Source: Myxococcota bacterium
GTDB lineage: Bacteria; Myxococcota_A; UBA796; CAJQPC01
Reading direction: 5' to 3'
Assembly: GCA_023150845.1 (NCBI GenBank)
Contig: JAKLKD010000026.1
Span: forward strand, 1-41,547
DNA: 41,547 nt
Shown here: one piece after another, positions 9,788 through 17,571 of the stretch
How positions within the stretch are numbered: position 1 is the stretch's first letter
Layout: the number at the start of each line of letters is the position of its first letter
Made by a program: the position numbers and the translations under genes
Notes under the pieces: generated by a model
Seen by the model: the letters and a program-made list of their open reading frames with translations, nothing else
Told to the model about the DNA's origin: nothing
Database searches by the model: none

Positions 9788-10244
9788 GGTCGGAGAGGGT
9801 CAGGTGTCCGCCGGTACGGCCTTCGGGCACGACGGGAGGAAAGTCCGGGCACCACAGGGCAGAGTGCCGGGTAACGCCCGGTCGCGGCGACGCGGAGGAA
9901 AGCGCAACAGAGAGCAGTCCGCCAGCGTGTCTCTTCAAGGGGCGCGCTCCAGCACCTGTCCGGCGCAACCCCCTGATCCCAGGGGCATGGCGGCGGCGCA
10001 GACTGGCGGGGCAACTCGGGTAAGGTTGAAAGGGTAGGGTAAGAGCCTACCGGCGGTCCTGGTGACAGGGCCGGCCAGGCAAACCCCACTTGGTGCAAGG
10101 TCGAAGTCGGAGAAAGCGGCCCGCTATCGCTCCGGGGTAGACCGCTCGAGGCCGTCGGTGACGGCGGCCCTAGACGAATGGACACCACCTCTGAGGGGGC
10201 GACCCCGAGGAGGCACAGAACCCGGCTTAAGAGCCTCTCCGACC
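9788..10244 (+). ncRNA. rnpB: RNase P RNA, bacterial type A
   Basis: About 457 nt. The ends pair to form P1: GGTCGGAGAGG (9788-9798) with CCTCTCCGACC (10234-10244). Universal core pieces appear in order. First is GAGGAAAGTCCGGGC with an ACAGGGCAGAGTGCCGGGTAA segment downstream, then GGAAAGCGCAACAGAGAGCA. These are followed by GGGTAAGAGCCTACC, AGGCAAACCCC, AGACGAATGG, and ACAGAACCCGGCTTA before P1 closes. This is the catalytic RNA that trims tRNA 5' leaders. A GC hairpin follows directly. It lies between the divergently placed maeB and the convergent flavoprotein gene. Confidence 0.97.
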
Positions 10245-10246
10245 AT

Positions 10247-10266
10247 CCCCCCTTCCCGCAGGGGGG
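10247..10266. terminator. GC hairpin after rnpB, between convergent genes
   Basis: CCCCCC (10247-10252), an 8-nt loop TTCCCGCA, then GGGGGG (10261-10266). It lies 3 nt beyond the RNase P RNA and 1 nt beyond the stop of the convergent flavoprotein gene. It could end both transcripts, but there is no T-run on either side, so intrinsic termination is uncertain. Confidence 0.5.
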
Positions 10267-10267
10267 C

Positions 10268-12376
10268 TCAGATCGCCAGCTTCCACTCGCCGCGCTCGCC
10301 CAGGCGCAGCACGTCCATCGGGCAGACCTCGACGCAGATGCCGCACTGGATGCAGGCGGAGTCACCGTTGGACAGCTCCCGCTGGCGCTGGGCGTAGGCC
10401 ATGACGTCGATGCCCATCTGGCAGTGGCGTGTGCACTCCCCGCAGGAGATGCACTTCTCGTTGGCGATGATGGCCACCTTGGCGAAGCGCCGGGCGAGGC
10501 GCTCCATGTAGGCCCGTAAGGGGCAGAAGAAGCGGCACCAGACGCGGTTGCCGAGGACGGGGTAGAGCGCGACCCCGGCCACGCTGGCGAGCCAGAAGTC
10601 CACCACGAGGCCGTACCAGCTCTGGGCGAAGGCCTTGACGTTGTAGAGCGCCCCGGCGGCGAAGAACTGCCAGGCGTCGTTCAAGATCAAGAGCGTCACC
10701 GGCACGGCCATGAACAGGATGAGCTGCCCGGCGCCTTCAGCGCGCTTGGCGGTGGCCCCCCGGGGCGCGAGGTGGCGGAAGAGGTCACCCACGGTCTCGG
10801 CGAGGCCGCCGCAGCCGCAGAGCGTCGAGCAGAAGGCCTCACCGTTCCGCCGGACGTACCAAGGGATGAGCACAAACGCCGAGAACGCGCCGACGGCGAG
10901 CCACAACACGGCGGTGAGGGTGTCGCCCCCGGCCCAGCTCGGCGCGTCGACGAGGGACCAGATCGACAGCGGCCAAGGCACGGTCAAGGCGTAGACCTTC
11001 CACGGCCGCTCGATCACCAAAGGCGCGAGCAGCTCGGGCACGCCGAACAAGAACACCCACTGGAAGAGGATCAGCGACCACAGCCGCCGCCGCTGGGTCG
11101 GGCTCGGCCAGCGGGCCAGAGCCTTGAGGCCGAAGCCCAAGATCAACAAGGAGTAGACGCAGGTGCCCCAGAACGAGGCGTCTACGGTGCGAAAGCCAAG
11201 GTCCACCTCCAGGAGCTTCGGCACGGCGCCCAGCACGTCGCCCTCGCCGAAGGGGAAGTAGCCCTTCTTCTGCTTGAGCACATAAAAGAGCCAGGTGAAC
11301 ACGGCGAAGGAGACGATCCAGGCGACCCGGCCGGGGCTCGGGTCCCCCTCCATCCGCAGGCCGAGGCGGCGTAAAAAGTCCGAGGGCAAGGCGGAGCCGA
11401 CGAGCACCAAGGCGTCGTCGAAGGGCAGCTTGAGCTCGGCCCCGGCGGCGGTGAGCGCCGCGGACTCCCCGCTGAGGCTCCGGACCTGGGCGTCGGCGAG
11501 CACGGTGAGGCGCCCGGCGGCGGCCATGCCGCGCAGGCGCTGGAGGTTCTTCTCTTTGGGCCGGGTGAGCGCCGCGCCGCGGTGGGCGAGGGTGACGGTG
11601 GCCCCGGCGTCGGCGCAGTCGCAGGCGGCCTCCACCGCGGAGTCTCCGCCGCCGACGATGAGCAGGCGGCGCCCGGCGTAGGCCGCGGGATCGACGAGGG
11701 CGTGCCGCACCCGGGCCTCGTCGTCCTCGCCGGGCACGTTGAGCCGGGTGGGGTTGCCGCGCCGCCCCGTGGCGAGGATCACCCTCCGGGCGCGCAGGGT
11801 GCGCCGGGGCTCGCCGGGGCCCGCCTGGACCTCACAATGAAGCAGCCCGCCCGAGCGGCGCACGCCGAGGAGCTCCAGAGGGGCCTCAATCGGCAGGCGG
11901 CGCTCCGCGAGGGCGTCCTCCCAGCGGCGCACGAGCTCGTCTACGGGGGCGTCGTCGAACCAGAGGCCGCCGGGGGTGGGCAAGGTGCGGGGCTCGGCGA
12001 AGATGAGCTTCTTCTTGGGGAAGTGGTGGATCGTCGCGAAGGGAAGCTCACGCTCGATGACGAGGTGGCGGAGCGGGCCGCCCTCCAAGGCCAAGGCGGC
12101 GCCGATCCCCGCGGGCCCCGCGCCGACGATGAGCACGTCGAGCAGCTCTGGATCGTCGCTCGGCGCGCCGAGGTCGGCGGCGAGGCGCTGGCCCAGGGTG
12201 TGGCCTTGGTGTAGGGCGGCCTTGATCACCGGGGCGTCGGCGAGATCCCCGACGACGTAGAGCCCAGGCACGCTCGACTGGCGATCCCCATCGAGCTCAG
12301 GCAGCGCCCGCACGCCGATCTGCGCGGAGAACCCGATCCGCTGCCACCACGACTCCGAGGACAACACCGACGACAT
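10268..12376 (-). CDS. Permuted flavin reductase fused to NapH-like membrane polyferredoxin
   Basis: A 702-residue protein. Residues 36-64 carry V-P-G-L-Y-V-V-G-D-L, the flavin-binding GD motif that normally ends a thioredoxin-reductase-like fold. Here it comes before the FAD loop G-A-G-P-A-G (85-90), the L-A-T-G-R-R turn (201-206) and the NAD(P) loop G-G-G-D-S-A (242-247). No redox CxxC is seen. After L-P-S-D-F-L-R-R the chain enters about six membrane helices (352-607) with the pairs C516/C520/C522 and C614/C618. The C-terminus has two 4Fe-4S motifs (C642/645/648/652 and C675/678/681/685). Likely role: moving electrons from NAD(P)H through flavin and iron-sulfur centres at the membrane, acceptor unknown. 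ATG 12376 is taken as the start. Confidence 0.85.
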   Translation of the reverse strand: MSSVLSSESWWQRIGFSAQIGVRALPELDGDRQSSVPGLYVVGDLADAPVIKAALHQGHTLGQRLAADLGAPSDDPELLDVLIVGAGPAGIGAALALEGGPLRHLVIERELPFATIHHFPKKKLIFAEPRTLPTPGGLWFDDAPVDELVRRWEDALAERRLPIEAPLELLGVRRSGGLLHCEVQAGPGEPRRTLRARRVILATGRRGNPTRLNVPGEDDEARVRHALVDPAAYAGRRLLIVGGGDSAVEAACDCADAGATVTLAHRGAALTRPKEKNLQRLRGMAAAGRLTVLADAQVRSLSGESAALTAAGAELKLPFDDALVLVGSALPSDFLRRLGLRMEGDPSPGRVAWIVSFAVFTWLFYVLKQKKGYFPFGEGDVLGAVPKLLEVDLGFRTVDASFWGTCVYSLLILGFGLKALARWPSPTQRRRLWSLILFQWVFLFGVPELLAPLVIERPWKVYALTVPWPLSIWSLVDAPSWAGGDTLTAVLWLAVGAFSAFVLIPWYVRRNGEAFCSTLCGCGGLAETVGDLFRHLAPRGATAKRAEGAGQLILFMAVPVTLLILNDAWQFFAAGALYNVKAFAQSWYGLVVDFWLASVAGVALYPVLGNRVWCRFFCPLRAYMERLARRFAKVAIIANEKCISCGECTRHCQMGIDVMAYAQRQRELSNGDSACIQCGICVEVCPMDVLRLGERGEWKLAI

Positions 12377-12385
12377 AGACGCACC

Positions 12386-12406
12386 CTCAGGCTCCTGAGC
12401 ACGTTA
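12386..12406. promoter_or_regulatory. Palindrome and -10-like hexamer in the divergent flavoprotein/sulfatase gap
   Basis: CTCAGG-CT-CCTGAG (12386-12399) is a perfect 6+2+6 inverted repeat. Next to it the minus strand reads TAACGT (12406-12401), a TAnnnT hexamer that would give the flavoprotein gene a leader of about 20 nt covering the palindrome. This could be an operator or a short leader hairpin. The assignment rests on position only. Confidence 0.35.
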
Positions 12407-12433
12407 GCTCATTCGGCTTCACTTGGAGTCCGC

Positions 12434-13621
12434 GTGCGCCTCTTGTCCAAGCGCCTCCTCACGGCCGCTCCGCTCTGCCTCGCCCCGCTCACGGCCTGCT
12501 CCGACGAGCCCGGCCCGCCCGGCGTGCTCATCATCACGATTGACACCTGGCGCGCGGACCACTTGAGCGCTGAGTTGACGCCAAACCTCCACGCGCTGGC
12601 CGCGGGCGGCCTCCAGCTCCACAACGCCTGGACGCCCATCGGCCTGACCACGGCGGCCCACGCGAGCCTGTTCACCGGGCTCTTGCCGCCGGAGCACGGC
12701 CTGCGGGGCAACAACCACCACGGCTACCGCCTCGACGAGTCCCACCAGACCCTCGCCGAGCAGGTGAAGGCCCAGGGCTGGGCCACGGGCGCCTTCGTGT
12801 CGTCCTACCCCGCCGGGCCCGAGGGCGGGCTGCACCAGGGCTTTGACACCTCCAGCGCCCCGGAGTCGGGGGAGCGGCCCACGGCGGAGACCGTCGGCCT
12901 CGCCCAGGCTTGGCTCGGCGCGCAGGCCGGGCCGTGGATGATGTGGGTGCATACGAACGACCCCCACGGCCCCTACGCCCCGGACGCGGCGGATCTGGCG
13001 GCGGTCGGCGGCGGGGACGACGACAAGGCGCGGTACCGCGGCGAGGTGCACCAGGCCGATCGTCTGCTCGGGCCGCTCATCGCCGAGGCCCAGGCCCGGG
13101 GCGCGCTCATCATCGTCACCGCGGATCACGGCGAGGTCCACGCCGAGGAGCGCTGCGGCTGGCAGCACGAGCGCTCGTCGTCTCCGGTGGTGCTGCGGGT
13201 GCCCCTCGTGATCGCCGGGCCCGGGGTGCCGAAGGGGCGCCGGGATGGCCTCGTGGGGCTCACCGACCTCGCCCACACCGCGCTCGTGTGGGCGAAGCTC
13301 CCGCCGCTGCCGCCGTCCAAGATCGGCGGCCCGCCCCTCGACCTCCTCACGGGGGAGGATCCTTCCCGGTCAACCTGGGCCGCGGAGTCAGGCGTCTGCG
13401 ATCCTGAGTGTTCGCCAGGCTGCGCCCCCGCCGGGTTTCTTGGCAAAGATCTTGTCGTTTTTGGGGCCGACCTTGGTTTGTATGTTGTTCGTCCAGGGTT
13501 TGGAGAATACGGTGACCAAGAGCTGGCCGCTGTTTTGGAGAATTATAGTCTTCCAAGCGAGCCTTCAGAGAATCCTGACGTAGATCAGGGCCGCGCCCTG
13601 GGCTATCTGGACCAAAAGTAA
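12434..13621 (+). CDS. Sulfatase-fold (alkaline-phosphatase superfamily) lipoprotein with Thr nucleophile
   Basis: A 395-residue protein from GTG 12434, with GGAG 5 nt upstream. The lipobox is L-T-A-C (19-22). The metal ligand strand I-T-I-D-T-W-R-A-D is at 34-42, and T-A-D-H-G-E supplies the second metal site. In T-T-A-A-H-A-S-L-F-T-G (72-82) the spacing to L-x-T-G puts Thr72 where sulfatases have the Cys/Ser that becomes formylglycine, and His where they have Arg. It therefore cannot be a formylglycine sulfatase; a Thr-nucleophile phosphodiesterase or phosphotransferase is more likely. It ends A-L-G-Y-L-D, a common ending in this group. The last 60 or so codons are much more AT-rich than the rest. 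Confidence 0.8.
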   Translation: MRLLSKRLLTAAPLCLAPLTACSDEPGPPGVLIITIDTWRADHLSAELTPNLHALAAGGLQLHNAWTPIGLTTAAHASLFTGLLPPEHGLRGNNHHGYRLDESHQTLAEQVKAQGWATGAFVSSYPAGPEGGLHQGFDTSSAPESGERPTAETVGLAQAWLGAQAGPWMMWVHTNDPHGPYAPDAADLAAVGGGDDDKARYRGEVHQADRLLGPLIAEAQARGALIIVTADHGEVHAEERCGWQHERSSSPVVLRVPLVIAGPGVPKGRRDGLVGLTDLAHTALVWAKLPPLPPSKIGGPPLDLLTGEDPSRSTWAAESGVCDPECSPGCAPAGFLGKDLVVFGADLGLYVVRPGFGEYGDQELAAVLENYSLPSEPSENPDVDQGRALGYLDQK

Positions 13622-13806
13622 GAATTTTTTGATCTCGGTAGAGATGTAAGTGCTGTGTCATGCTGGGAAACTCGGATCGCCGAGCACCTGCGGTATATTG
13701 ACTCACTGGCCACAAAAAACGACGCGTGAGCAACCCCACTCAAACGAGCTCCGGCTCGACTCGACCTGTGACCAGCAACGCGGGCGAGCGCCCGGGAGGT
13801 GAAGCC
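13622..13806 (+). promoter_or_regulatory. Promoter/leader region of the Ser/Thr kinase
   Basis: AT-richer than the surroundings. It contains a small hairpin ATCTC-GGTA-GAGAT (13632-13645), a hairpin CTCGG-ATCG-CCGAG (13671-13684) and the -10-like TATATT (13694-13699). If the kinase starts at ATG 13807 the mRNA leader would be about 100 nt. It ends with GGGC-GAGC-GCCC (13782-13793) placed directly before the GGAGG, which could mask the ribosome site. A frame is also open from GTG 13726. Confidence 0.45.
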
Positions 13807-15057
13807 ATGGCTGAAGAGAGCCACTTCGTAGGCGCGGACTCGCGTCGACCGTGGACCCTGCCCACAAGCCTCTCGCACCTCTTCGCGGACCGTTTCCAGC
13901 TCCTGGGGCGGATTCAGCGAGGGCCCCAGGGCACGCTCTACCTCGGCATCGATCACGAGCTGGACGAGGAGGTCGTGGTCAAGGTCTTCGATCGGGACCC
14001 CCTTGACCTCTCCTTGGCCGAGCCGCCCTTGGCCTCGGCGCTCCTGCAAGAGCACGCGCTCGTCGGCACCCCGCGGGTGGTGGAGGTCGGCGCCGTCGAT
14101 GGCCACGCCTTCGTGGCGACGCGGATGGTGCGCGGCGAGAGCCTCGCCGCGCGGCTCACCCCGGAGCCCATGCCTATCCCCCGCGCATTGGAGCTCGTTC
14201 AGTCCATCTGCGCCGTGCTCGCCCAGGCCCACGCCCTCGGCATCGTGCACGGCGATCTTAAGCCTCGGAACGTGCTCTTCGGTGAAGATGACGGCGCCCC
14301 GGTGGTCCTGGACTTCGGCCGGGCCGTCCCCACGGCGCTCATCCCCTCCTTGTCCGTCGAGGAGGGCCGTGAGGTCGTCCTCTACCTCTCCCCGGAGCAG
14401 CTTGAGGGCGATCCCCCGACGCCCGCCTCGGACGTCTACGCCTTGGGTGTGCTGCTCTACCGCCTGCTCTCGGGCAACGATCCCTTCCCTGGCGAGAACA
14501 GCGCCGAGCTGCTCCGCGCCCGCGCCGTGCAGGGGCCGACGCCCATCGAGCAGGCCATGGGCGGCGTGGAGCTCCCGGCGATGCTCCAGTGGCTCGTGAC
14601 GCGCTGCCTCGCCACCTCACCCGCCGAGCGTTTCCCCGACGCGGTGAAGCTCCAACGGCTGCTGGAGACCTGGGCCACGACGACCTCGCCCCCTGACGAC
14701 GGCCGGGCCATCGACGCGGAGCTCTCCACCCCGGTGAACGGCCCCACCCTCACGCCGGGCGTCGAGCAAGGCGCGGCCCAGGTGGCGCCGCCGATGGAGC
14801 TGCAGCACGTCCGCGCCTGGCACGTCGATCTCGACGCCGCCGCCGTGGTCCACGAGGCCCTCACCGCCGCCGAGAACGAGCCGACCCAGCCGGGCTTCTT
14901 GATGAGCACGGTGGACGAGGTCGCGGCGGCGCCGCCCCAGGCTGCTCCGGTGAGCTTCGAGCGCCCCCCCGAGCCGTCTCGTGGTGTGCCCGTCTACGCC
15001 TGGGGCCTCGCCGCCGCGGCGGCCATCGGCGCTACGCTCATGCTGCTCTTGCGCTGA
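13807..15057 (+). CDS. Ser/Thr protein kinase with C-terminal membrane anchor
   Basis: A 416-residue protein from ATG 13807, chosen because GGAGG lies 7 nt upstream; GTG 13726 would add 27 residues with no RBS. It has the catalytic Lys in V-V-V-K-V-F (about 59), the catalytic loop H-G-D-L-K-P-R-N (148-155), D-F-G-R (169-172) and L-S-P-E-Q as the APE-like motif. The G-loop is poor (G-R-I-Q-R-G-P-Q-G-T). The usual Arg before the catalytic Asp is Gly, so this is a non-RD kinase that may need no activation-loop phosphorylation. After a Pro/Ala linker the last 20 residues form one membrane helix, with no extracellular sensor behind it. Confidence 0.9.
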   Translation: MAEESHFVGADSRRPWTLPTSLSHLFADRFQLLGRIQRGPQGTLYLGIDHELDEEVVVKVFDRDPLDLSLAEPPLASALLQEHALVGTPRVVEVGAVDGHAFVATRMVRGESLAARLTPEPMPIPRALELVQSICAVLAQAHALGIVHGDLKPRNVLFGEDDGAPVVLDFGRAVPTALIPSLSVEEGREVVLYLSPEQLEGDPPTPASDVYALGVLLYRLLSGNDPFPGENSAELLRARAVQGPTPIEQAMGGVELPAMLQWLVTRCLATSPAERFPDAVKLQRLLETWATTTSPPDDGRAIDAELSTPVNGPTLTPGVEQGAAQVAPPMELQHVRAWHVDLDAAAVVHEALTAAENEPTQPGFLMSTVDEVAAAPPQAAPVSFERPPEPSRGVPVYAWGLAAAAAIGATLMLLLR

Positions 15058-15063
15058 GGTCGC

Positions 15064-15732
15064 TCAGCCGCCGCTGAACAGGCTCGTGTGGAACACCCTC
15101 AGGACGAGGCCGACGCCGAGCCCAACGGCGAACCCCGCCCAGCTTCGGCCATCGACGGCCCCGACCCGCAGCGGGTTGGGGAAGAAGCTCGTCTGGGCGA
15201 TCACCTCGGCGTACTCTGGGCTCGCGGCGGCCTTGCGGTGATCCTGGTGCATCGCGCCCAAGAGCGCCGTGAGCAGCATCGTCCCGAAGAAGAGCAGGTC
15301 CGAGGCCCAGCCGTTCACGAGCATGTGCCCGAGCGCCCATAGGCTGATGCCCATCATCAGCGGGTGCCGGGTGACGTGGGCGAGCCCGCGCACCTTGACC
15401 GGGAGCCCCTGCATCGTCGTCGCGATGGAGGCCGGGGCGGGCCGCACGACGCCGCCGATGATGAACCCGAAGCCCAAGAGCACGAGCAGCTCGACGAGGT
15501 GCCCGACGGGGCCGCCCCGCAGCATCCACAGCGCCGGGCCTTGGTGCCGGGCGCCCCACCAGCTCATCGTGAGCGGGATGAGCGTGGCGAAGGAGATCGC
15601 CGAGTACAGGCCGAGGTAGGCCCCCGCCCCGAGCCGGGCGACCAAGGCGGCGCGGATGGGCGGGTGGGGGAGGGCGAGGTGGGTGATGAGGAAGGCCGCG
15701 CCGAGCGCCGCGATGAGCAGGATGGGGTCCAT
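15064..15732 (-). CDS. NnrU family integral membrane protein
   Basis: A 222-residue, mostly hydrophobic protein with about six membrane helices. It carries the family pattern V-T-R-H-P-L-M-M-G, W-A-L-G-H-M-L-V-N-G-W (about 120-143) followed by a hydrophobic helix and H-Q-D-H-R. The NnrU domain is related to membrane-bound isoprenylcysteine methyltransferase-like folds. The first members were found beside denitrification genes, but many occur elsewhere. No nitrogen-oxide genes are visible here, so a role in denitrification is not supported. Its ATG at 15732 has TAGAGT 6 nt upstream (leaderless spacing). Confidence 0.85.
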   Translation of the reverse strand: MDPILLIAALGAAFLITHLALPHPPIRAALVARLGAGAYLGLYSAISFATLIPLTMSWWGARHQGPALWMLRGGPVGHLVELLVLLGFGFIIGGVVRPAPASIATTMQGLPVKVRGLAHVTRHPLMMGISLWALGHMLVNGWASDLLFFGTMLLTALLGAMHQDHRKAAASPEYAEVIAQTSFFPNPLRVGAVDGRSWAGFAVGLGVGLVLRVFHTSLFSGG

Positions 15733-15738
15733 ACGCGC

Positions 15739-15776
15739 ACTCTACACCGCCGCGGGTCCGCCGAGGGGGCTACACT
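15739..15776. promoter_or_regulatory. Divergent leaderless-type -10 elements
   Basis: Minus strand: TAGAGT (15744-15739) with 6 nt to ATG 15732 of the NnrU gene. Plus strand: TACACT (15771-15776) with 7 nt to ATG 15784 of the hydrolase gene. Both match TAnnnT and neither gene has a convincing Shine-Dalgarno sequence, so both mRNAs may start at or near the A of the ATG. No clear -35 was seen. Confidence 0.45.
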
Positions 15777-15783
15777 CCTCGGC

Positions 15784-17565
15784 ATGAACCACCGCCGCCG
15801 CGTCGCCCTCGGGATCTCCGCCACCGCCTTGATGGTGCTCACGTCCTGCTTCTTCGGACGCTTCGAGCTCGTGCGGCGCGTCCACGGCCTGCCCGACTTC
15901 ACCCACAGCAGCGCGGGCTCCGAGGTCCAGTGGGTGACCACCCGGGACGGCGTGCGCCTGCACACCGAGGTCTTCCGCCCCAAAGGCCTTGAGAAGGCCC
16001 CGACGGTGCTCATCCGCAACCCCTACGACGCCATGCGTGTGCTGGAGCGCACCCGCTGCGGTGTGCTCAGCCGCTACGGCTACGCCTGCGTGCTCCAGGA
16101 CGTGCGCGGGCGCATTCAGAGCGAAGGGGACTGGGTGCCGCTCATCCACGAGCGGAACGACGGCCTGGACACCTTGGACTGGCTCGTGAACCAGCCCTTC
16201 GTCGACGGCAACATCGGAATGATGGGCCCGAGCTACCTCGCCTGGACCCAGTGGGCGGTCGCCGACGCCTTGCCCCCGGAGGTCAAGACGATCATGCCCT
16301 CGGTGTTCGGCGTCGAGCTCTACAGCGCGAACTACGAGCGTGGCCTCTTCCGCCATGACGTCATCACCGCCTGGGCGGCTCTGATGCCCCACCGCGAGAT
16401 GCGCATGGGCGCCGCCGAGGACTACTGGTCCGCCGCGACCCACCGCCCGGCCATCGAGGCCGATGTGCTCTACCTGGAGGGCCCCCTCGCCTGGTATCGT
16501 GCGCTCCTGGAGAGCCCCGCGCCTTCAGACCCCTACTGGACCACCCCGCCGGTCTCGCCGCTCGCTGGGGTGCCCCCGGCGGTGAAGGTGCCGGTATTTA
16601 TGGTCGGCGGCCTGTTTGACCCCTTCTTGGTGCCCCAGCTCAAGGCCTTTGAGGCCCTGGGCAGCCGCGCGGAGAGCGTACTCATCCTCGGGCCCTGGAA
16701 CCACCTCGGCCAAGTGAGCGACGAGCTGAGCGCACCGGAGGACACAGGCGGCCTCTTCCAGTGGGCCCTGAGCTTGGAGTGGCTCGACCACACCCTGCGG
16801 GGCGCCCCGCTGCGCTCGCTTCGCCCGGGGGAGGTGCGGCTCTTGGGCCCCGACGAGGCGAGCTGGCGCTCCGTCCCCGTCTGGCCGGACCCCGCCGCGG
16901 CGCCGCGCACCTGGGCGCTCGCCGACGCCTCCGCCGCCCAGGGTTGCGACGGCGGGGCGCTCCTCCCCGGCGCCGAGGCCCCGCTCTCGGAGACCGACTA
17001 CGTCTACAACCCCGACGACCCCAACCCCACCCGGGGCGGCGCGTCGCTGCTCTCCTTCGCGTTCTTCCCGAAGCTCGACGTCACCCCAGGCCCCGTCGAG
17101 CAGGGCCTGAGCTGCGACCGCCCCGACGTGTTGACCTTCAAGTCGCCGCCCCTGGACGCGCCGACGCGGCTCTCCGGCGTCGCGACGCTCACCCTCACCG
17201 TGCGCTCGACGGCGCCGGACACGGCGTTTGTGGCCCGGATCATCGTCGAGGACGCCGACGGCCAGGCCCACCTCATCCGTGAGGCGGCGGCGACCTTGGC
17301 CTTCCCCGACGAGGCCACCGTCGCCGCCCAATCCTACACCCCCGGCGAGGAGCGGGCCTTGGAGCTTAGCTTCTGGCCGATGGAGTGGGCCTTGCCCGCG
17401 GGGGCCCGCCTGCGGGTGGACCTCAGCTCGTCGAGCTTCCCCGCCTTGCACAACCACAACAACCGCGCCGGGCCCTGGGCGGCGCAGACCGGCGCCGATC
17501 TCGCGACCCAGACCGTGCTCGTCGGTGAGGGCCGCGCGGTGTTGACCTTGCCGATCGCCCCCTGA
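15784..17565 (+). CDS. CocE/NonD family hydrolase lipoprotein
   Basis: A 593-residue protein. A basic start (N-H-R-R-R) and a hydrophobic stretch end in V-L-T-S-C (lipobox Cys about 22). The alpha/beta-hydrolase domain begins with a V-T-T-R-D-G-V-R-L strand and has R-N-P-Y as oxyanion region. The nucleophile is in G-P-S-Y-L-A-W, the acid in G-G-L-F-D-P-F and the His in G-P-W-N-H-L-G. The C-terminal 200 residues form the jelly-roll domain typical of X-Pro dipeptidyl-peptidase/cocaine-esterase proteins. Likely an envelope esterase or amidase/peptidase. A frame is open upstream to 15364, but it covers the opposite-strand NnrU gene and is not used. Confidence 0.9.
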   Translation: MNHRRRVALGISATALMVLTSCFFGRFELVRRVHGLPDFTHSSAGSEVQWVTTRDGVRLHTEVFRPKGLEKAPTVLIRNPYDAMRVLERTRCGVLSRYGYACVLQDVRGRIQSEGDWVPLIHERNDGLDTLDWLVNQPFVDGNIGMMGPSYLAWTQWAVADALPPEVKTIMPSVFGVELYSANYERGLFRHDVITAWAALMPHREMRMGAAEDYWSAATHRPAIEADVLYLEGPLAWYRALLESPAPSDPYWTTPPVSPLAGVPPAVKVPVFMVGGLFDPFLVPQLKAFEALGSRAESVLILGPWNHLGQVSDELSAPEDTGGLFQWALSLEWLDHTLRGAPLRSLRPGEVRLLGPDEASWRSVPVWPDPAAAPRTWALADASAAQGCDGGALLPGAEAPLSETDYVYNPDDPNPTRGGASLLSFAFFPKLDVTPGPVEQGLSCDRPDVLTFKSPPLDAPTRLSGVATLTLTVRSTAPDTAFVARIIVEDADGQAHLIREAAATLAFPDEATVAAQSYTPGEERALELSFWPMEWALPAGARLRVDLSSSSFPALHNHNNRAGPWAAQTGADLATQTVLVGEGRAVLTLPIAP

Positions 17566-17571
17566 GCGGCC

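Noticed and set aside
9788-10244. Protein-coding frames across the RNase P RNA
   Set aside because: The conserved RNase P core and the pairing of both ends explain the region; the frames have no RBS or motifs.
13632-13645. Terminator after the sulfatase gene
   Set aside because: The ATCTC/GAGAT hairpin is weak, and the T-run lies before it and not after it on the plus strand.
15064-15732. Denitrification locus based on NnrU
   Set aside because: No nitrite, nitric oxide or nitrous oxide reductase genes lie in the window. The NapH-like part of the flavoprotein fusion is not evidence for nitrate reduction.
15364-15783. N-terminal extension of the CocE/NonD hydrolase
   Set aside because: It lies antisense to the NnrU gene and would bury the lipoprotein signal that starts at 15784.
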